Source of the DNA: Acetobacteraceae bacterium
GTDB lineage: Bacteria; Pseudomonadota; Alphaproteobacteria; Acetobacterales; Acetobacteraceae
Assembly (NCBI GenBank): GCA_003506895.1
Contig: DNXO01000094.1
Span: 95,416 to 116,489, forward strand
DNA: 21,074 bases
Reading direction: 5' to 3'
The position numbers were made by a program, and so were the translations under genes. Below the pieces are notes generated by a model. That model had not been told where the DNA came from and did no database searches. It saw only the letters and a list, made by a program, of their open reading frames with translations. Below, piece by piece: positions 20,188 through 21,074 of the stretch. Position 1 is the stretch's first letter. Each line of letters opens with the position of its first letter.

Positions 20188-21074
20188 ATGGCCGGCCTGA
20201 ACAAGAGCGAATTCGCCAATCCGGTGATCAACTGGATCGACACACGTCTGCCCATCTTTACGATGATGCAGAAGGAATACGGGGTTTTCCCGACGCCGAA
20301 GAATTTCAACTACTTCTGGAATTTCGGTGCGTTGGCGATGGTCAACCTGATGATCATGATCATCACCGGGATTTTCCTGGCGATGAACTACCAGCCGAAC
20401 ACCGAACTGGCGTTCAATTCCGTCCAGCATATCATGCGCGACGTGAACTACGGCTGGCTGCTCCGCTACGTTCACCAGAACGGCGCGTCGATGTTCTTCA
20501 TCGTCACCTACATCCATATCTTCCGCGGCCTCTACTACGGGTCCTACAAGACCCCGCGTGAGCTGCTGTGGATGCTGGGCGTGGTCATCCTGATCCTGAT
20601 GATGGCGACCGCGTTCATGGGTTACGTGCTGCCGTGGGGCCAGATGTCCTACTGGGGCGCGACCGTGATCACCAATCTGTTCTCGGCGTTCCCGGTTGTC
20701 GGGCCGAAGATCGTGACCCTGCTATGGGGTGGCTTCAGCGTCGATAACCCCACTCTGAACCGGTTCTTCGCACTGCACTACCTGCTGCCGTTCGTGCTGG
20801 TTGGCGTGATCTTCCTGCATGTAGCCGCGCTGCATATCACCGGGTCGAACAACCCGCTGGGCATCGACGTGAAGACCCCGCAGGACACGCTGCCGTTCCA
20901 TCCGTACTACACGATCAAGGACAGCGTCGGCATCTGCGTCTATCTGATCGTGTTCGCGGCGCTGGTGTTCTTCGCCCCCAACTATCTGGGCGATCCGAAC
21001 AACTTCATCCCGGCCAACCCGCTGGTGACGCCCGCCGACATCGTGCCGGAGTGGTACTTCCTGCCGTTCTACGC
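20188..21074 (+). CDS. petB: Cytochrome b subunit of the bc1 complex (3' truncated by window edge)
   Basis: Membrane subunit holding haems bL and bH and the quinol sites. Translation from ATG 20188 (GGGA eight bases upstream) stays open to the right edge, giving 295 residues of about 400-420. Axial haem ligands are visible as two His pairs 14 apart: His96/His110 (RYVHQNGAS...IHIFRG) and His197/His211 (ALHYLLP...LHVAALH), matching Rhodobacter His97/111/198/212. GYVLPWGQMSYWGATVITNL is the conserved third-to-fourth helix region. The Qo-site PEWY motif is at residues 287-290, just before the edge. The gene follows petA by 32 bases; cytochrome c1 should come next, outside the window. Confidence 0.97.
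   Translation, partial: MAGLNKSEFANPVINWIDTRLPIFTMMQKEYGVFPTPKNFNYFWNFGALAMVNLMIMIITGIFLAMNYQPNTELAFNSVQHIMRDVNYGWLLRYVHQNGASMFFIVTYIHIFRGLYYGSYKTPRELLWMLGVVILILMMATAFMGYVLPWGQMSYWGATVITNLFSAFPVVGPKIVTLLWGGFSVDNPTLNRFFALHYLLPFVLVGVIFLHVAALHITGSNNPLGIDVKTPQDTLPFHPYYTIKDSVGICVYLIVFAALVFFAPNYLGDPNNFIPANPLVTPADIVPEWYFLPFY

Noticed and set aside
1..21074. CRISPR array, tRNA or rRNA genes, insertion sequences, toxin-antitoxin or phage defence genes
   Set aside because: I looked for regularly spaced repeats, cloverleaf patterns, transposase motifs and terminal repeats and found none that I could support. The window looks like core plus metabolic accessory chromosome.

Overview
This is a GC-rich, densely packed bacterial chromosome segment. 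The alphaproteobacterial-type Rieske/cytochrome b pair, aerobic HemF and the general protein character suggest an alphaproteobacterium, plausibly Rhodospirillales/Acetobacteraceae. That placement is inferred from protein style and gene mix; no rRNA or taxonomic marker is present. No rRNA, tRNA, CRISPR array, insertion sequence or phage gene was seen, and no gene-free stretch exceeds about 250 bases.

Layout. (1) 1-1281: the 3' end of thiC (thiamine biosynthesis), followed 16 bases later by a SirB1-family protein. (2) 1529-5584: a compact metabolic divergon. A short-chain dehydrogenase and a cyclic amidohydrolase (dihydroorotase/allantoinase superfamily) are joined by an ATGA overlap on the minus strand. 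They are divergent from a LysR-type regulator followed by an HpcH/HpaI-type aldolase on the plus strand. The 95-base gap holds a clear ATAACG/CGTTAT dyad. (3) 5581-12066: a TetR-type repressor divergent from a complete RND efflux operon in the order outer-membrane factor, adaptor, inner-membrane pump. A perfect 9+5+9 inverted repeat lies between them and is a very likely repressor operator. (4) 12295-13818: a single-chain altronate/galactarate dehydratase-family enzyme. (5) 13953-15953 (minus): a stand-alone molybdopterin oxidoreductase with an Fe-S site, started from TTG. (6) 16085-18523: a UPF0149 protein, a NIPSNAP protein, a small Lys/Ala-rich protein behind a strong hairpin, and an unrecognised protein that may have an RNase-H-like fold. 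(7) 18489-19382 (minus): hemF. (8) 19586-21074: petA and the first two thirds of petB, the start of a cytochrome bc1 operon that runs off the right edge.

How they fit together. The most candidate-like 'undescribed system' is the LysR divergon at 1529-5584: dehydrogenase, cyclic-amide hydrolase and retro-aldolase under one likely local regulator. It could be a small catabolic route for an unknown cyclic amide or ureide, but the substrate cannot be read from sequence. The TetR/RND unit is a textbook local drug- or metabolite-efflux switch with a visible operator. HemF and PetAB place aerobic haem synthesis beside the respiratory bc1 complex. Everything else looks like single-gene housekeeping or accessory content.
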